DNA from: Nocardia africana NBRC 100379
GTDB lineage: Bacteria > Actinomycetota > Actinomycetes > Mycobacteriales > Mycobacteriaceae
Length of the DNA stretch: 64,000 nucleotides
Reading direction: 5' to 3'
Assembly: GCF_001612635.1 (NCBI RefSeq)
Contig: NZ_BDAV01000020.1
Location: 62,001-126,000, forward strand
How positions within the stretch are numbered: the first letter of the stretch is position 1; each line of letters begins with the position of its first letter. Positions 1-9,530 of this stretch are shown piece by piece. The notes under the pieces are model-generated. The model searched no databases, was not told the origin of the DNA, and saw only the letters and a list, made by a program, of their open reading frames with translations. Made by a program: the position numbers and the translations under genes.

Positions 1-2
1 CG

Positions 3-293
3 GTGAGCGCGCCACTGGGGAGCGCACCGGCCGGGAACGGCGTAGCGGCCGGCGCTGTGGCCTTCGCACTGGTCGTGGGAATACCGATGACGATCACCGC
101 GGGCGGCGCTCTCGCCGGTGATCGGCGCGTCGCCACGGCCGCGGTGACCAGCGGCTTGCTGCTGATCTGCTGGTTGCTCGCCGAGATGGCCGTGGTCCGC
201 ACGCTGGACTGGGCGCAGCCGCTGTATCTCGTCCTCGGCATCGTCGTCGCCGGCCTGGGACTACATATCAAAACCGAGGAGATCGCATCATGA
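3..293 (+). CDS. Small multi-pass membrane protein (5' end may lie outside the window)
   Basis: The 96-residue reading frame opens with a GTG two bases from the left edge, so the true start could lie upstream. It is mostly hydrophobic, with three probable membrane segments (about residues 13-35, 45-64 and 72-90) and a short charged C-terminus. I do not recognise the family. It ends 46 bp before the universal stress protein gene on the same strand, so the two may be cotranscribed. The function is unknown. Confidence 0.5.
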   Translation: MSAPLGSAPAGNGVAAGAVAFALVVGIPMTITAGGALAGDRRVATAAVTSGLLLICWLLAEMAVVRTLDWAQPLYLVLGIVVAGLGLHIKTEEIAS

Positions 294-339
294 CCGGCGT
301 ATGTGCGCGGCGGATCGATCAGCGTGAAAGGAAATACCG

Positions 340-1290
340 ATGAGTTCTCAGTATGCGGACGATGCGCACCACCTCGTCTCCGCCCCGATCGTGGTCGGGG
401 TCGACGGGTCGGCCGGTGCCCGCACCGCGCTGTTGTGGGCGGCCGAGGTCGCCCGCGATCGAGGACGCGACCTGCGCATCGCCTACGGGCTCGACCTGCC
501 GAGCGCCAGCCGGGTTTTCAACAACTACGACCTGTCCGAGCCGGCGGTACTGGAACGCCTGCGCGCCCACGGCGCCGCCCTGGTCGCCCGCGAGGTGCTC
601 GCCGTCCGCGACACCCTGCCCGAGGTCCAGGTCAGCACGGAGGTCTCCTCCGAGCATCCGGCGCGGATGCTGTTGCGGCACAGCACTACCGGCTATCTGG
701 TGGTCCTCGGCGCACAGGGCGCCGGCGGTTTCGGCACCCACCTCGGTTCGATTCTGCTGTCGGTCACCAGTCGTGCCGAAGGCCCGGTCGTGGTGGTGCG
801 CACCGAGTCCGAGCAGCACCCGCGACCGCGCGAGACCGGCCCGGTGGTGGTCGGCGTCGACGGCAGCCCGCTCAGCGAGGGCGCGGTGGCGGCCGCGTTC
901 GAGGAGGCCGCCGAGCGCGGCGCCGAACTGGTGGCCGTGCACGCGTGGAGCGATCTGACGTTCGGCTCGTTCGTCGGCGACCCGTACACCTGGTTCCCGA
1001 TGTCGGATATCGAGGTGAACGAGGAAGCGATCCTCGCGGAACGACTGGCCGGCTGGCAGGAGAAGTATCCGGACGTCTCGGTGCGCCGGCACATCAGCAT
1101 GGCCGAACCCGCGGCCCATCTGCAGCGGTGGAGCGAATCCGCCCAGCTCATCGTGGTCGGCAGCCACGGCCGCGGCAGCTTCCGGGGGCTGCTGCTGGGC
1201 TCGGTGTCCAATTCCCTTGTCCAGCATGCGAAATGCCCCGTCATGGTGGTGCGTTCGGCCGAGGAGAGGCAGGCACATGACAAGGACTGA
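340..1290 (+). CDS. Universal stress protein with two tandem Usp domains
   Basis: This 316-residue protein has two UspA-type domains (about 15-155 and 165-308). Each opens with a beta strand ending in VVGVDGS. The second has the ATP-binding pattern G-x2-G-x9-G-S (GSHG, then nine residues, then GS); the first is one residue shorter (GAQG, then eight). Tandem Usp proteins of this size are typical of the mycobacterial DosR regulon, where they bind ATP in the cytoplasm and support survival under hypoxia. The ATG at 340 is preceded by AAAGGA. The next gene starts inside this one, so the two are translationally linked. Confidence 0.9.
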   Translation: MSSQYADDAHHLVSAPIVVGVDGSAGARTALLWAAEVARDRGRDLRIAYGLDLPSASRVFNNYDLSEPAVLERLRAHGAALVAREVLAVRDTLPEVQVSTEVSSEHPARMLLRHSTTGYLVVLGAQGAGGFGTHLGSILLSVTSRAEGPVVVVRTESEQHPRPRETGPVVVGVDGSPLSEGAVAAAFEEAAERGAELVAVHAWSDLTFGSFVGDPYTWFPMSDIEVNEEAILAERLAGWQEKYPDVSVRRHISMAEPAAHLQRWSESAQLIVVGSHGRGSFRGLLLGSVSNSLVQHAKCPVMVVRSAEERQAHDKD

Positions 1291-1960
1291 CCACGCGGCC
1301 GCCCGCCGCGGCGCCGCAGCCGCGGTCGGCGTCGCCTCGTTTCTGGGCGGGCTGGCCACCGGCTACCGGCTCTTCGCCCGCCGGTGGTGTCTGAACTGGG
1401 GCGCGACCGAGGAGGAGGTGCGCCGGCGCATGCCGGGCGACGACCTGCTGCTGCTTCCCGACATGCTCTCGACCCGGGCGATCACGATCGAGGCCGATCC
1501 CGCCGCGGTCTGGCCCTGGCTCGTGCAGTTCGGGCCGCAACGCGGCGGAATCTACAGCTACGACTGGATCGACCGGCTCCTCGGCGTCGACGTGCACAGC
1601 GCCCGGTCGATCCTGCCCCGGTTCCAGGACCTCGCCGTCGGTGACGTCGTCACGGTGAACTCCGGCAGCACCCCGTCCCGGGTGGCGGTGCTCGAGCCCG
1701 AGCGAACGCTGGTATTCCGCACCGACGACGGGAACTGGATCTGGGAATTCGGGCTGTATCCCTGCCCGGAGGGCACCCGCCTGGTGAGCCGCAACCGGAT
1801 CGCGACTCCCGGCGCCTCGGCCGTCCTGCGGCTGTTCAACACCTTCTTCCTGGAACCCGGCAGTCTGGTGATGGAGCAGAAAATGTTGCGCGGCATCAAA
1901 GAACGCGCCGAAGCGCACCGCGTCGCCGAACCCGTCCGGATCGGGAGCGCGGCGCCGTGA
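1277..1960 (+). CDS. SRPBCC-family protein with an N-terminal hydrophobic segment
   Basis: The ATG at 1277 gives 227 residues and overlaps the end of the stress protein gene by 14 bp. Residues about 8-27 are hydrophobic and may anchor the protein. From about residue 55 the sequence has the fold pattern of SRPBCC/polyketide-cyclase-like lipid-binding proteins: ITIEADPAAVWPWL opens the domain and a C-terminal amphipathic helix ends it. Longer upstream starts would lie deep inside the stress protein gene and are unlikely. The ligand is unknown. The stop codon overlaps the start of the next gene (GTGA). Confidence 0.7.
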   Translation: MTRTDHAAARRGAAAAVGVASFLGGLATGYRLFARRWCLNWGATEEEVRRRMPGDDLLLLPDMLSTRAITIEADPAAVWPWLVQFGPQRGGIYSYDWIDRLLGVDVHSARSILPRFQDLAVGDVVTVNSGSTPSRVAVLEPERTLVFRTDDGNWIWEFGLYPCPEGTRLVSRNRIATPGASAVLRLFNTFFLEPGSLVMEQKMLRGIKERAEAHRVAEPVRIGSAAP

Positions 1961-2532
1961 CCACCACCGGCACACCGGCACCACTGCCGATCGCGCCGGC
2001 GTTCCTCGCGGTCGGCCGGTGCGCGGTCATGACCGCCGGCCTGCTGGCACGCCACCGCGTCCACTACCCGGCCGAGAATGTGGGAACGTGGCTGAGTTTC
2101 GGCGACGGAACGTCGGCCTACGTCTTCCGGGAAACCGTGGTCGACCGCATCCCGTCGCCCGAACCGTGTGTGCTGCTGGTGTGTTTCCAGTTGCGGGGCG
2201 TGCGCGGACGCGGGCATGCGTGGTTCCGTCGCGAGAGCATCCTCAACACCGTGCTCTTCGCCGGATTCCCGGGGCTGATCAGCAAGTTGTGGCTGGCGCA
2301 CGATCAACGCGGCGTATACCGGGGGCTCTACGAATGGGACGGGGCGGCCTCCGCCGAGGCCTATGCCCGCGCGCTGTGGCGGGTGCTCGCCCCGGTCAGT
2401 GTCCCGGGCTCGATCGATTATCGAGTGCTGCCCGGCCTGCGCCGCCGCGACCTGCCGGTGGCGGTCACGGGCCACGCCGCCGGTGGCACGGAATGGTGGC
2501 GGGTCACCGAATTCGGTTCGGCCGCAGCGTAA
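1957..2532 (+). CDS. Conserved hypothetical protein, coupled to the SRPBCC gene
   Basis: This 191-residue protein starts at a GTG that overlaps the preceding stop codon, a classic translational coupling. It is rich in aromatic residues and arginine and has no clear signal peptide or membrane segment. The central part (about residues 60-140, with WFRRES, LWLAHDQRGVYRGLYEW and a following helix) resembles small ligand-binding or monooxygenase-like barrel proteins, but I cannot name a family. Its tight link to an SRPBCC gene suggests a shared lipid or small-hydrophobe task; this is inference only. Confidence 0.6.
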   Translation: MTTTGTPAPLPIAPAFLAVGRCAVMTAGLLARHRVHYPAENVGTWLSFGDGTSAYVFRETVVDRIPSPEPCVLLVCFQLRGVRGRGHAWFRRESILNTVLFAGFPGLISKLWLAHDQRGVYRGLYEWDGAASAEAYARALWRVLAPVSVPGSIDYRVLPGLRRRDLPVAVTGHAAGGTEWWRVTEFGSAAA

Positions 2533-2573
2533 TCGGGCTTAGCGCAGTCTGGCTCAGCGTAATCGGGCTCAGC
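2525..2573 (+). repeat. Two copies of a 19-bp direct repeat, 30 bp apart
   Basis: CAGCGTAATCGGGCTTAGC at 2525-2543 recurs with one change at 2555-2573. The first copy contains the stop codon of the upstream gene. The pair lies between two convergent genes. It looks like a local duplication; no function is evident. Confidence 0.6.
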
Positions 2574-2627
2574 ACGATTCGAAGCACGGCGCGGCGAACC
2601 TCCGCGGACGGTGCGGCCTTCACGCCG

Positions 2628-5600
2628 TCAGTGTTCGTCGACGGCCGGCAGCGTGGCGCTCTCCCCCGTCGACAGCACGACGGTGCGGCCGCGGCATTCG
2701 ATCGTGATCGACCGCGCCCCGTCGGTGTCGGAGGTGATGTCGATTCGCCGGGCGTCGATGCGCACGGTCAGGCGGTGGCCGTGGTAGATGATCGCGAAGG
2801 TCAGGGTGCCCAGCTCGGGTGGCCAGCACGGCGCGAAGATCAGGCGGTCGTCGCGGGTTTCGAGTCCGGTGAAGCAGCGCTGCACCAGATCGATACTGCC
2901 CGCCATAGCGCCCAGGTGAATCCCCTCGGCCGTGGTGCCGCCCTGAATATCGGCGATATCGGATTCCAGGACGCTGGCGAAGAATTCCATCGCGCGGTCC
3001 CGGTTCGCCCGGGCCAGCACCCAGGCGTGCACGACGGCACTCAGGGTCGAGCCGTGCGAGGTGCGGGCGAGGTAGTAGTCGACGGTGCGCGGGATGTCCG
3101 CACCGCCGAAATCGTAGCCGAGCCCGGCGAACAACCGTCCCAGCTCGTCGGCCGAGAACAGGTAGAACAGCATCAGGACATCGGCCTGCTTGGCCACCCG
3201 ATACCGGTCGACGTCGTCGCCTTCGGCCTCGAGGATGCGGTCGAGCCGGCTCGTATCGCCGTAGCGGCGCCGGTAGTCGTCCCAGTCCAGTTCCGCCAGC
3301 CGGTCATATCCGGCGAACTGGCTGATCACCCCGTCGTGGAAGGGCACGAACATGCGATCGGCCACCTCGGCCCAGCGCTCCGATTCGACGGCCGGCACCG
3401 CGAGGCGGTCCAGCAGTTCCGACCGCACGCGCGGCGGCAGCAGTGCGACCGTGTCCAGCGCGCGCCGGATGACCCACACCGCCATGACGTTGGTGTAGGC
3501 GTTGTCGTCGATCCCCTGGTAGGGCTGCCCGGGATAGCCGGAATGAAATTCGTCGGGTCCGATGACACCGCGGATGTGATACCGGTCGTCGGCGGGGTCG
3601 TAGGTGGCGCGATCGGACCAGAATCGGGCGATCTCCACCAGCAGCTCGGCGCCGAACTCGGCGAGGAACGCCCGGTCTCCGGTCGCCTGGTAGTAGTGCC
3701 ACACGTTGTAGGCCACCGCCGGACCGGCATGCTGGGCCCGCGCGCTGGCATCCGGATTCCAGTGTCCCGAACGAGGATTCAGATGCAGGCGCTGACTCTC
3801 CTCCCGTCCGTCGCTGCCGGATTGCCAGGGGAACAGGGCGCCGCGGCAGCCCTGTGCGCGGGCCGCGGCGCGTGCCTGCGGCAGGCGGCGATAGCGGTAC
3901 CGCAACAGTTCTCGCGTCAGCGCCGGATCGCGCAGGCTCACCACCGGCAGGACGAACAATTCGTCCCAGAACACGTGCCCGCGATACGCCTCGCCGTGCA
4001 AGCCACGCGCCGGCACCCCGGCGTCGAGGTCGGCGGTGTGGCGGGACAGCGTCTGCGCCACATGCAGAACGTGCAGTCGCAGTGCTCGCACCGATTCCTC
4101 ACTGGCGTCCAGATCGATGCGCAGGCGCCGCCACACGTGCTCCCAGGCGTCGGCGTGCGCGGCGCACAGCGCGTCGTAGCCCGGTGCCTCGTCGAGCAGG
4201 CGCAGGGCGGCTTCGTCGGGTGCGGAGATGGCGCGGTCGCGGCCGGTGAACACCGCCGCCGTCTTGTCGACGACGATGTCGCGACCGGACTCGGCGCGCA
4301 CGACGAAATCGTGGCCGGCCGCGCCGTCGGTGAGCGCGGAGCCTGCCGTCTCCTGCGCTTCCGATGTCACGGTGGTCCGCGTGGCCACCGCCACGGTGAC
4401 CAGCGACTGCGTGGTCCGCATCAGCGCGGACACGGTGTGGGCGTCCGGAGTATCGACGCGCAGTTCACTCAGATGCGTCCCGGACAGGTCGCGATACCGG
4501 TCGACTCCGGTGTTGCGGACCGACGTATCGATCGCCGACCGGACGGTGAGCGGCCCGCTCCAGTTCTCGGGCGTCAGGGTGGTTCGCATCGCACACGTGT
4601 GCGGAGAGTCCATCGACGCGAAACGCTGCTGAACCACCGCGGTGATCCGGCCCGCGGTGTCGCGGCAGCGTAGCCGGCGGGTGAGCAGCGCCTGGCGCAT
4701 ATCGAATTGCTGTGTGTAGTCGAGCAATTCGACACCATCGACATCGAACCATTCGTCGTCGGCGGCGCACCAGGTCAGCGGAAGCCAGTTCGGCAGATTC
4801 ACCAGGCTCTCGTTCTCGACGTGCCGTCCGCCGATGTCGTCGCCGAGCCGGTTGTAGATTCCCGCGACATAGGTTCCGGGATAGTGGTGGGCTCCGGCGC
4901 GCGTCTCCGGCGCGGCCGCGCGGGTGACGAGGTAGCCGTTGCCCACCGCGCACAACGCTTCGCGCAGCCGCTCGGCGGCGGGATCGTAGCCGTCGTAGGT
5001 GAGCAGCCACGACCGCCCCACCGCCCAATCGCTCTCCCCGGTCAGCAATTCGGCCATCCGCTGCAGGAATTCGCCGGCGCGGGCGGGACTGTCGAGGGCG
5101 AACCGTGCCGCGGTGCGCCGATCGCCGGTGTCGCCGTGGCGAACCACGAGCGGCACCCCGGTGACCTGGATCGCGTCGAACGCGTCCTCGTCGGTCAGAT
5201 CGTCCCCGAGGTACATCGGCATCACCGGCCGGTTCACCAGATCCAGCACCCAGTGCAGGGCTCGCCCCTTGTCCCAGTCCACATCGGGACGCAATTCGGT
5301 GACCTTGCGGCCGGCGGTCACACGCAATCCCTGACCGCGGGCGATGTCGTGCACGGTGGCCACGACCGTCGACACGGCGTCGGCGGCGACCTTGCGGTGA
5401 TGGACTGCGACCGCGAATCGCTTCGGCTCGATCAGCACACCGGGAATCCGGCTCAGCCGCTCGGCGAGTTCGGCCGCCGCCCGCACCAGCGCCCGCTCGG
5501 CCTTCAGGCCACCCTCGTGCACGTGTTCGGTGCCGTCGGGGGCCATCAGTTCGAAGCCGTGGCTGCCGGCGTACCAGATTCCCTCGACGCCCACGCGCCT

Positions 5601-6599
5601 GCGTAGATCGTCGAGTCCGCGACCGCTGATCACGGCGACGGGACACCGCGCGGCCAATGTGGCCAAGGTGGCGCGCACGCCCTCGATCGGGATCGCCGCA
5701 TCGGGATCGGGCACGATTTCCGAGATCGTGCCGTCGAAATCCAGCAGCACCGCGACGTGCTCGTCCTCGACGGCGTCGGCGATCGACGGCCAGCACGCCA
5801 GCGCGTCCGCGATCTCCGAGAGGCGGCGGAAACCACTGCGCACCCGGATCTCTTCGGCGTCGGCGACCACCACATCGGCTCCGGTGCACAACAGCCGGTC
5901 CGGATCTCCGCCGCGCTCGATGCCGATGACCAGCCCGAAACCGCCGCGCCGCCCGGCGCTCACCCCGGCCTCGGCATCCTCGACCACGACCGTCCGCTCG
6001 GGTTCGGCGCCCAGCCGCTGCGTGGCCAGCACCATGGTGGCCGGATCGGGCTTGCCCGGCAGCTCGAGTTCTTCGGCCACGACACCGTCCACCCGCACGG
6101 CGAACAGATCTCCCAGCCCTGCGGCGTCGAGTACCTGAGCAGCGTTGCGGCTGGCCGAGAACACCGCGGCCCGCACCCCCGCGGCGCGCAGGCGGCGCAC
6201 CAGGGCCACCGTGGTGGCGAACACCGGTACGCCCGACTCGGCGATCCGGGCGAGGAACACCTCGTCCTTGCCGTTGCCGAGTCCGCAGATCGTGCCGTCG
6301 GCCGCCGTATCCGACGGCTCGCCTCGCGGCAGTGAGATCGCCCGGGAGGCAAGGAAATCCGCGACACCGTCGTAGCGCGGCTTGCCGTCGACGTAGTCCT
6401 GGTAGTCCGAGGCGGTGAACGGGTCGCAGTTCTCGCCCGGCCCGGGTGTGCGGGCGGCGAGGAAGTCGTCGAACACCTGGGTCCACGCGGCGGCGTGGAT
6501 CGATGCCGTGTCGGTGACCACGCCGTCCATATCGAAGATCACCGCGTCGTAGCGACGCGCGTCTATCACCGGCCCGGCCACCGGTTTGTCAGGGTGCAC
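2628..6599 (-). CDS. otsB1: OtsB1-type fusion: HAD phosphatase/mutase + trehalose-6-phosphate phosphatase-like + GH65 domains
   Basis: About 1323 residues in three parts. Residues 15-270 form a HAD/beta-phosphoglucomutase-like domain (DMDG at 23-26). Residues about 275-515 form an OtsB-like trehalose-phosphatase domain (LLDFDGTISEI near 285, then ISGRGLDDL). Residues about 525-1310 form a GH65 phosphorylase-type domain with the GPDEFHSG catalytic-acid motif near 1017. M. tuberculosis Rv2006 (OtsB1, 1327 aa) has the same architecture and size. I chose the GTG at 6599 because GGAGGGTGGGGGA precedes it; an in-frame start at 6641 is possible. It is divergent from the P-type ATPase gene and shares a promoter region containing a DosR-like box. 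Trehalose metabolism is likely, but whether each domain is active is untested. Confidence 0.88.
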   Translation of the reverse strand: MHPDKPVAGPVIDARRYDAVIFDMDGVVTDTASIHAAAWTQVFDDFLAARTPGPGENCDPFTASDYQDYVDGKPRYDGVADFLASRAISLPRGEPSDTAADGTICGLGNGKDEVFLARIAESGVPVFATTVALVRRLRAAGVRAAVFSASRNAAQVLDAAGLGDLFAVRVDGVVAEELELPGKPDPATMVLATQRLGAEPERTVVVEDAEAGVSAGRRGGFGLVIGIERGGDPDRLLCTGADVVVADAEEIRVRSGFRRLSEIADALACWPSIADAVEDEHVAVLLDFDGTISEIVPDPDAAIPIEGVRATLATLAARCPVAVISGRGLDDLRRRVGVEGIWYAGSHGFELMAPDGTEHVHEGGLKAERALVRAAAELAERLSRIPGVLIEPKRFAVAVHHRKVAADAVSTVVATVHDIARGQGLRVTAGRKVTELRPDVDWDKGRALHWVLDLVNRPVMPMYLGDDLTDEDAFDAIQVTGVPLVVRHGDTGDRRTAARFALDSPARAGEFLQRMAELLTGESDWAVGRSWLLTYDGYDPAAERLREALCAVGNGYLVTRAAAPETRAGAHHYPGTYVAGIYNRLGDDIGGRHVENESLVNLPNWLPLTWCAADDEWFDVDGVELLDYTQQFDMRQALLTRRLRCRDTAGRITAVVQQRFASMDSPHTCAMRTTLTPENWSGPLTVRSAIDTSVRNTGVDRYRDLSGTHLSELRVDTPDAHTVSALMRTTQSLVTVAVATRTTVTSEAQETAGSALTDGAAGHDFVVRAESGRDIVVDKTAAVFTGRDRAISAPDEAALRLLDEAPGYDALCAAHADAWEHVWRRLRIDLDASEESVRALRLHVLHVAQTLSRHTADLDAGVPARGLHGEAYRGHVFWDELFVLPVVSLRDPALTRELLRYRYRRLPQARAAARAQGCRGALFPWQSGSDGREESQRLHLNPRSGHWNPDASARAQHAGPAVAYNVWHYYQATGDRAFLAEFGAELLVEIARFWSDRATYDPADDRYHIRGVIGPDEFHSGYPGQPYQGIDDNAYTNVMAVWVIRRALDTVALLPPRVRSELLDRLAVPAVESERWAEVADRMFVPFHDGVISQFAGYDRLAELDWDDYRRRYGDTSRLDRILEAEGDDVDRYRVAKQADVLMLFYLFSADELGRLFAGLGYDFGGADIPRTVDYYLARTSHGSTLSAVVHAWVLARANRDRAMEFFASVLESDIADIQGGTTAEGIHLGAMAGSIDLVQRCFTGLETRDDRLIFAPCWPPELGTLTFAIIYHGHRLTVRIDARRIDITSDTDGARSITIECRGRTVVLSTGESATLPAVDEH

Positions 6600-6714
6600 T
6601 CCCCCACCCTCCGCTCCCGAGCGGGCCCCGGCAAGGTACACAAGTCCTCACCTGCACCGCCACCGGTCCCCATCCACCGGTCGGCAGCAGCGGTGACCGC
6701 CGGAGCGGTCCGGC

Positions 6715-6730
6715 AGTGTCTTTGGTCCCT
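6715..6730 (-). promoter_or_regulatory. Candidate DosR/DevR-like box
   Basis: The minus strand reads AGGGACCAAAGACACT. Its 14-base core matches the published DosR core GGGACTWWAGTCCC at 11 positions. It lies 35 bp upstream of the P-type ATPase start and about 115 bp upstream of the OtsB1-like start, so it could serve either gene. No dosR gene is in the window, so regulator identity is inferred. Confidence 0.45.
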
Positions 6731-6764
6731 GGCGCATCCCGGGGGCTCGCACAACCATCGAGGT

Positions 6765-9497
6765 ATGAACCGTGCCGCCGTGCGAGCGGTCGTCCCGACG
6801 GCCACGTCCCGGACCGACGCCGCCCCCTCGATCGGCCCGCTGCCGGCGACAACGGCCGCCGCCTCGACGCCGGACCAGGTGCTGGCCGCGGTGACCACCA
6901 CCGACACCGGCCTGACGAGCACCGAGGCCGCGCGCCGACGCCACCTGCTCGGCCCCAATGCTGTTCGCACGCATCGTGCTCGGCTGCTCGCCGTGGTCGC
7001 GCGGCAGTTGCGTTCGCCGCTGCTGTTGCTGCTCGGGGTCGCGGCGGTGGTGTCGTTCTTCGTCGGTGAACGTTCCGACGCGGTCGTCATCGGGATCATT
7101 CTGCTGGTATCGGTCGGGCTGGGGGCGGTGAACGAGTTTCGCGCCGAACGCGCCGCCGACGCGCTGCACGAACGAATCCGACACGGCACCACGGTGATTC
7201 GCGACGGCCGGTCGGCATCGATCGACGTGGTCGATCTCGTACCCGGCGATGTGGTGGAGATCCGGGCCGGGCAGCTGGTCCCGGCGGATGTGCGGCTGCT
7301 GTCGGCGACCGCGCTGCAGTGCGACGAATCGGTGCTGACCGGCGAATCGGACAGTGTCGAGAAATCCGTCGACCCGGTGCCGCCGCATTCGGCGGTCGCG
7401 GAGTTGTCGTGCTGCGCGCTGATGGGCACGGTCGTCGCCGCGGGGCACGGGCGTGGGGTCGTCGTCGCCACCGCAGGTGCGACGGAGTTCGGGCGGATCG
7501 CCCTCGGCCTGGGAAAACGACAGCCCGACACCGAATTTCAGATCGGGCTGCGACAGTTCTCGATGCTGCTGGTGTGGGTGGCCGCCGCCCTCACCACCGG
7601 CATCTTCGCCGTCAACCTCGTCCTGCACCGCCCGATCCTCGATGCCCTGTTGTTCTCGCTGGCGATCGCCGTCGGTATCTCACCCCAACTGCTGCCCGCG
7701 GTGGTATCCACCAGCCTCGCCGCCGGATCACGGCAACTCGCGCGATGCAAGGTACTGGTCAAGCGCATGGTGTGCATCGAGGATCTCGGCGATATCGAGG
7801 TGCTGTTCACCGACAAGACCGGCACCCTCACCGAGGGGCGCATCGAGTATCTGCGCGCGCTGGCGGCCGACGGCTCTCCCGGCGACGAGCCGGTGGTCTA
7901 TGGCCTGGCCTGTACCGACGCGGTCGTCCACGACGGACGACAGGCCGGCGCCGATGCGCTCGACTCCGCACTGTGGGCGGCGCGCGTGGCCGAACACGCC
8001 GGCGCAGAGGGTTTCGTCCGCCGCGCGGTCCTGCCCTTCGACCACAACCGCCGTATGGTGTCGGTCCTCGCCGGCGCCCCGGACGGCACCACCATGATCA
8101 TTGCCAAGGGCGCACCGGAGGCCGTGCTCGCGCGCTGCCGCGACGTTCCGCAGACCGCTCGCACCGCGCTCGACGCCGAGTTCGCGGCCGGCCACCGCAT
8201 CGTCGCCGTCGCGACCCGCACGGCGGTCCACACCGACCGCCTCACCGCCGACGACGAGCGCGACCTCATCCTGCGCGGATTCCTCGTCTTCCTCGATCCC
8301 CCGAAAGCCGATGCGCGCGAAGCGTTGCGGCGTCTGGCCGGTCTGGGCATCACCGTGAAGGTGGTCACCGGCGACAATCCCGCGGTCGCGGTCCGGGTGT
8401 GCACCGACCTCGGCCTGGACCCCGGCCGGCCGCTCACCGGCGCGGACCTCGATCGCCTCGACGACGGCTCCTTGAGCGATCTATTGCCCGCCACAACGAT
8501 TTTCGCCCGGGTCGACCCCGAACAGAAGGCGCGGATCGTCCGCCTGCAGCGGCATGCCGGCCGCGATGTCGCATTCCTCGGCGACGGAGTCAACGACGCG
8601 CTCGCCCTGCACCTCGCCGACGTCGGCGTCTCCGTCGACTCGGCGACCGATATCGCCAAGGACGCCGCGGATATCGTGCTGCTGGAAAAGGATCTGCAAG
8701 TGCTCGCCGACGGAGTGATGGCCGGACGCCGGATCTTCGCCAACACCATGAAATACGTGCTGATGGGCACGTCCAGCAATTTCGGCAATATGTTCAGCGC
8801 GGCCGGCGCCTCGGCGTTCCTGCCGTTCCTGCCGATGCTGCCGGGACAGATCCTGCTCAACAATCTGCTGTACGACACCAGCCAGCTCGCCATCCCGACC
8901 GACACCGTCGACCCGGAACAACTCGCTCGGCCGGCCCGCTGGGACATCGGCCTCATCCGGCGCTTCATGCTCGTCTTCGGCCCGATCAGTTCGCTGTTCG
9001 ACTTCGCGACCTTCGCGCTGATGCTCGGTGTGTTCCATGCCGGTGCGGAGCTGTTCCACACCGGCTGGTTCGTCGAATCGCTGTGCACGCAGACGCTGGT
9101 GCTGTTCGTGATTCGCACGCGCCGCAGTCCCAGCTACCGCAGCCGGCCGAGTCTTCCGCTGCTCCTGGCGGTGCTCGCCGCGGTCGGTGTGGGTGTGGTT
9201 CTGCCGTATACGCCGGTGGCGCCCGATCTCGGCTTCACCCCTCTGCCCGCCGCGTTCTTCGGCGCGCTGAGCGCGACGGTGCTGGTCTATCTGGTTCTCG
9301 CCGAGGCCGCCAAGCGGTGGTTCTTCCGCACTCAGGCATCGGCGCCGGACCACCCGCCGCGTACCGGTCGCCGGGTCCAGCGGCGAGCCTCGCGCTTCAG
9401 CATCCGGGGTGCGCGCACGCCGATCGGCGCGATACCGCCTCGGACGGACCGCTCGAACCGGCGTCACCGGATTCGAATGCTGCTGTCGCACAACTGA
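6765..9497 (+). CDS. mgtA: MgtA-type cation-transporting P-type ATPase
   Basis: This 910-residue P-type ATPase has TGES near residue 192 (actuator), DKTGTLTEG near 350 (phosphorylated Asp), KGAPEAVL in the nucleotide domain, and GDGVND near 606. The region with NMFSAAGASAFLPFLPMLP and LLYDTSQLAIP matches the M5-M6 signature of the MgtA (P3B, magnesium import) group, not the calcium or heavy-metal pumps. The ATG at 6765 has GAGG just upstream and gives the usual family length. The product is an inner-membrane pump with about ten helices. A DosR-like box 35 bp upstream suggests hypoxic or dormancy control. Substrate is assigned by family; other cations are possible. Confidence 0.88.
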   Translation: MNRAAVRAVVPTATSRTDAAPSIGPLPATTAAASTPDQVLAAVTTTDTGLTSTEAARRRHLLGPNAVRTHRARLLAVVARQLRSPLLLLLGVAAVVSFFVGERSDAVVIGIILLVSVGLGAVNEFRAERAADALHERIRHGTTVIRDGRSASIDVVDLVPGDVVEIRAGQLVPADVRLLSATALQCDESVLTGESDSVEKSVDPVPPHSAVAELSCCALMGTVVAAGHGRGVVVATAGATEFGRIALGLGKRQPDTEFQIGLRQFSMLLVWVAAALTTGIFAVNLVLHRPILDALLFSLAIAVGISPQLLPAVVSTSLAAGSRQLARCKVLVKRMVCIEDLGDIEVLFTDKTGTLTEGRIEYLRALAADGSPGDEPVVYGLACTDAVVHDGRQAGADALDSALWAARVAEHAGAEGFVRRAVLPFDHNRRMVSVLAGAPDGTTMIIAKGAPEAVLARCRDVPQTARTALDAEFAAGHRIVAVATRTAVHTDRLTADDERDLILRGFLVFLDPPKADAREALRRLAGLGITVKVVTGDNPAVAVRVCTDLGLDPGRPLTGADLDRLDDGSLSDLLPATTIFARVDPEQKARIVRLQRHAGRDVAFLGDGVNDALALHLADVGVSVDSATDIAKDAADIVLLEKDLQVLADGVMAGRRIFANTMKYVLMGTSSNFGNMFSAAGASAFLPFLPMLPGQILLNNLLYDTSQLAIPTDTVDPEQLARPARWDIGLIRRFMLVFGPISSLFDFATFALMLGVFHAGAELFHTGWFVESLCTQTLVLFVIRTRRSPSYRSRPSLPLLLAVLAAVGVGVVLPYTPVAPDLGFTPLPAAFFGALSATVLVYLVLAEAAKRWFFRTQASAPDHPPRTGRRVQRRASRFSIRGARTPIGAIPPRTDRSNRRHRIRMLLSHN

Positions 9498-9504
9498 TTC
9501 AATG

Positions 9505-9527
9505 GACCGGAAGTGCGTCGCCCGGTC
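9505..9527. terminator. Weak bidirectional hairpin between convergent genes
   Basis: GACCGG (9505-9510) and CCGGTC (9522-9527) pair around an 11-nt loop in the 33-bp gap between two convergent stop codons. The stem is short and has no T-tract. Confidence 0.35.
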
Positions 9528-9530
9528 GAT

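Noticed and set aside
2019..4673. Long plus-strand frame opposite the OtsB1-like gene
   Set aside because: Its composition is that of antisense reading (many Arg, Gly, His and Pro) and it overlaps a clear three-domain protein on the other strand.
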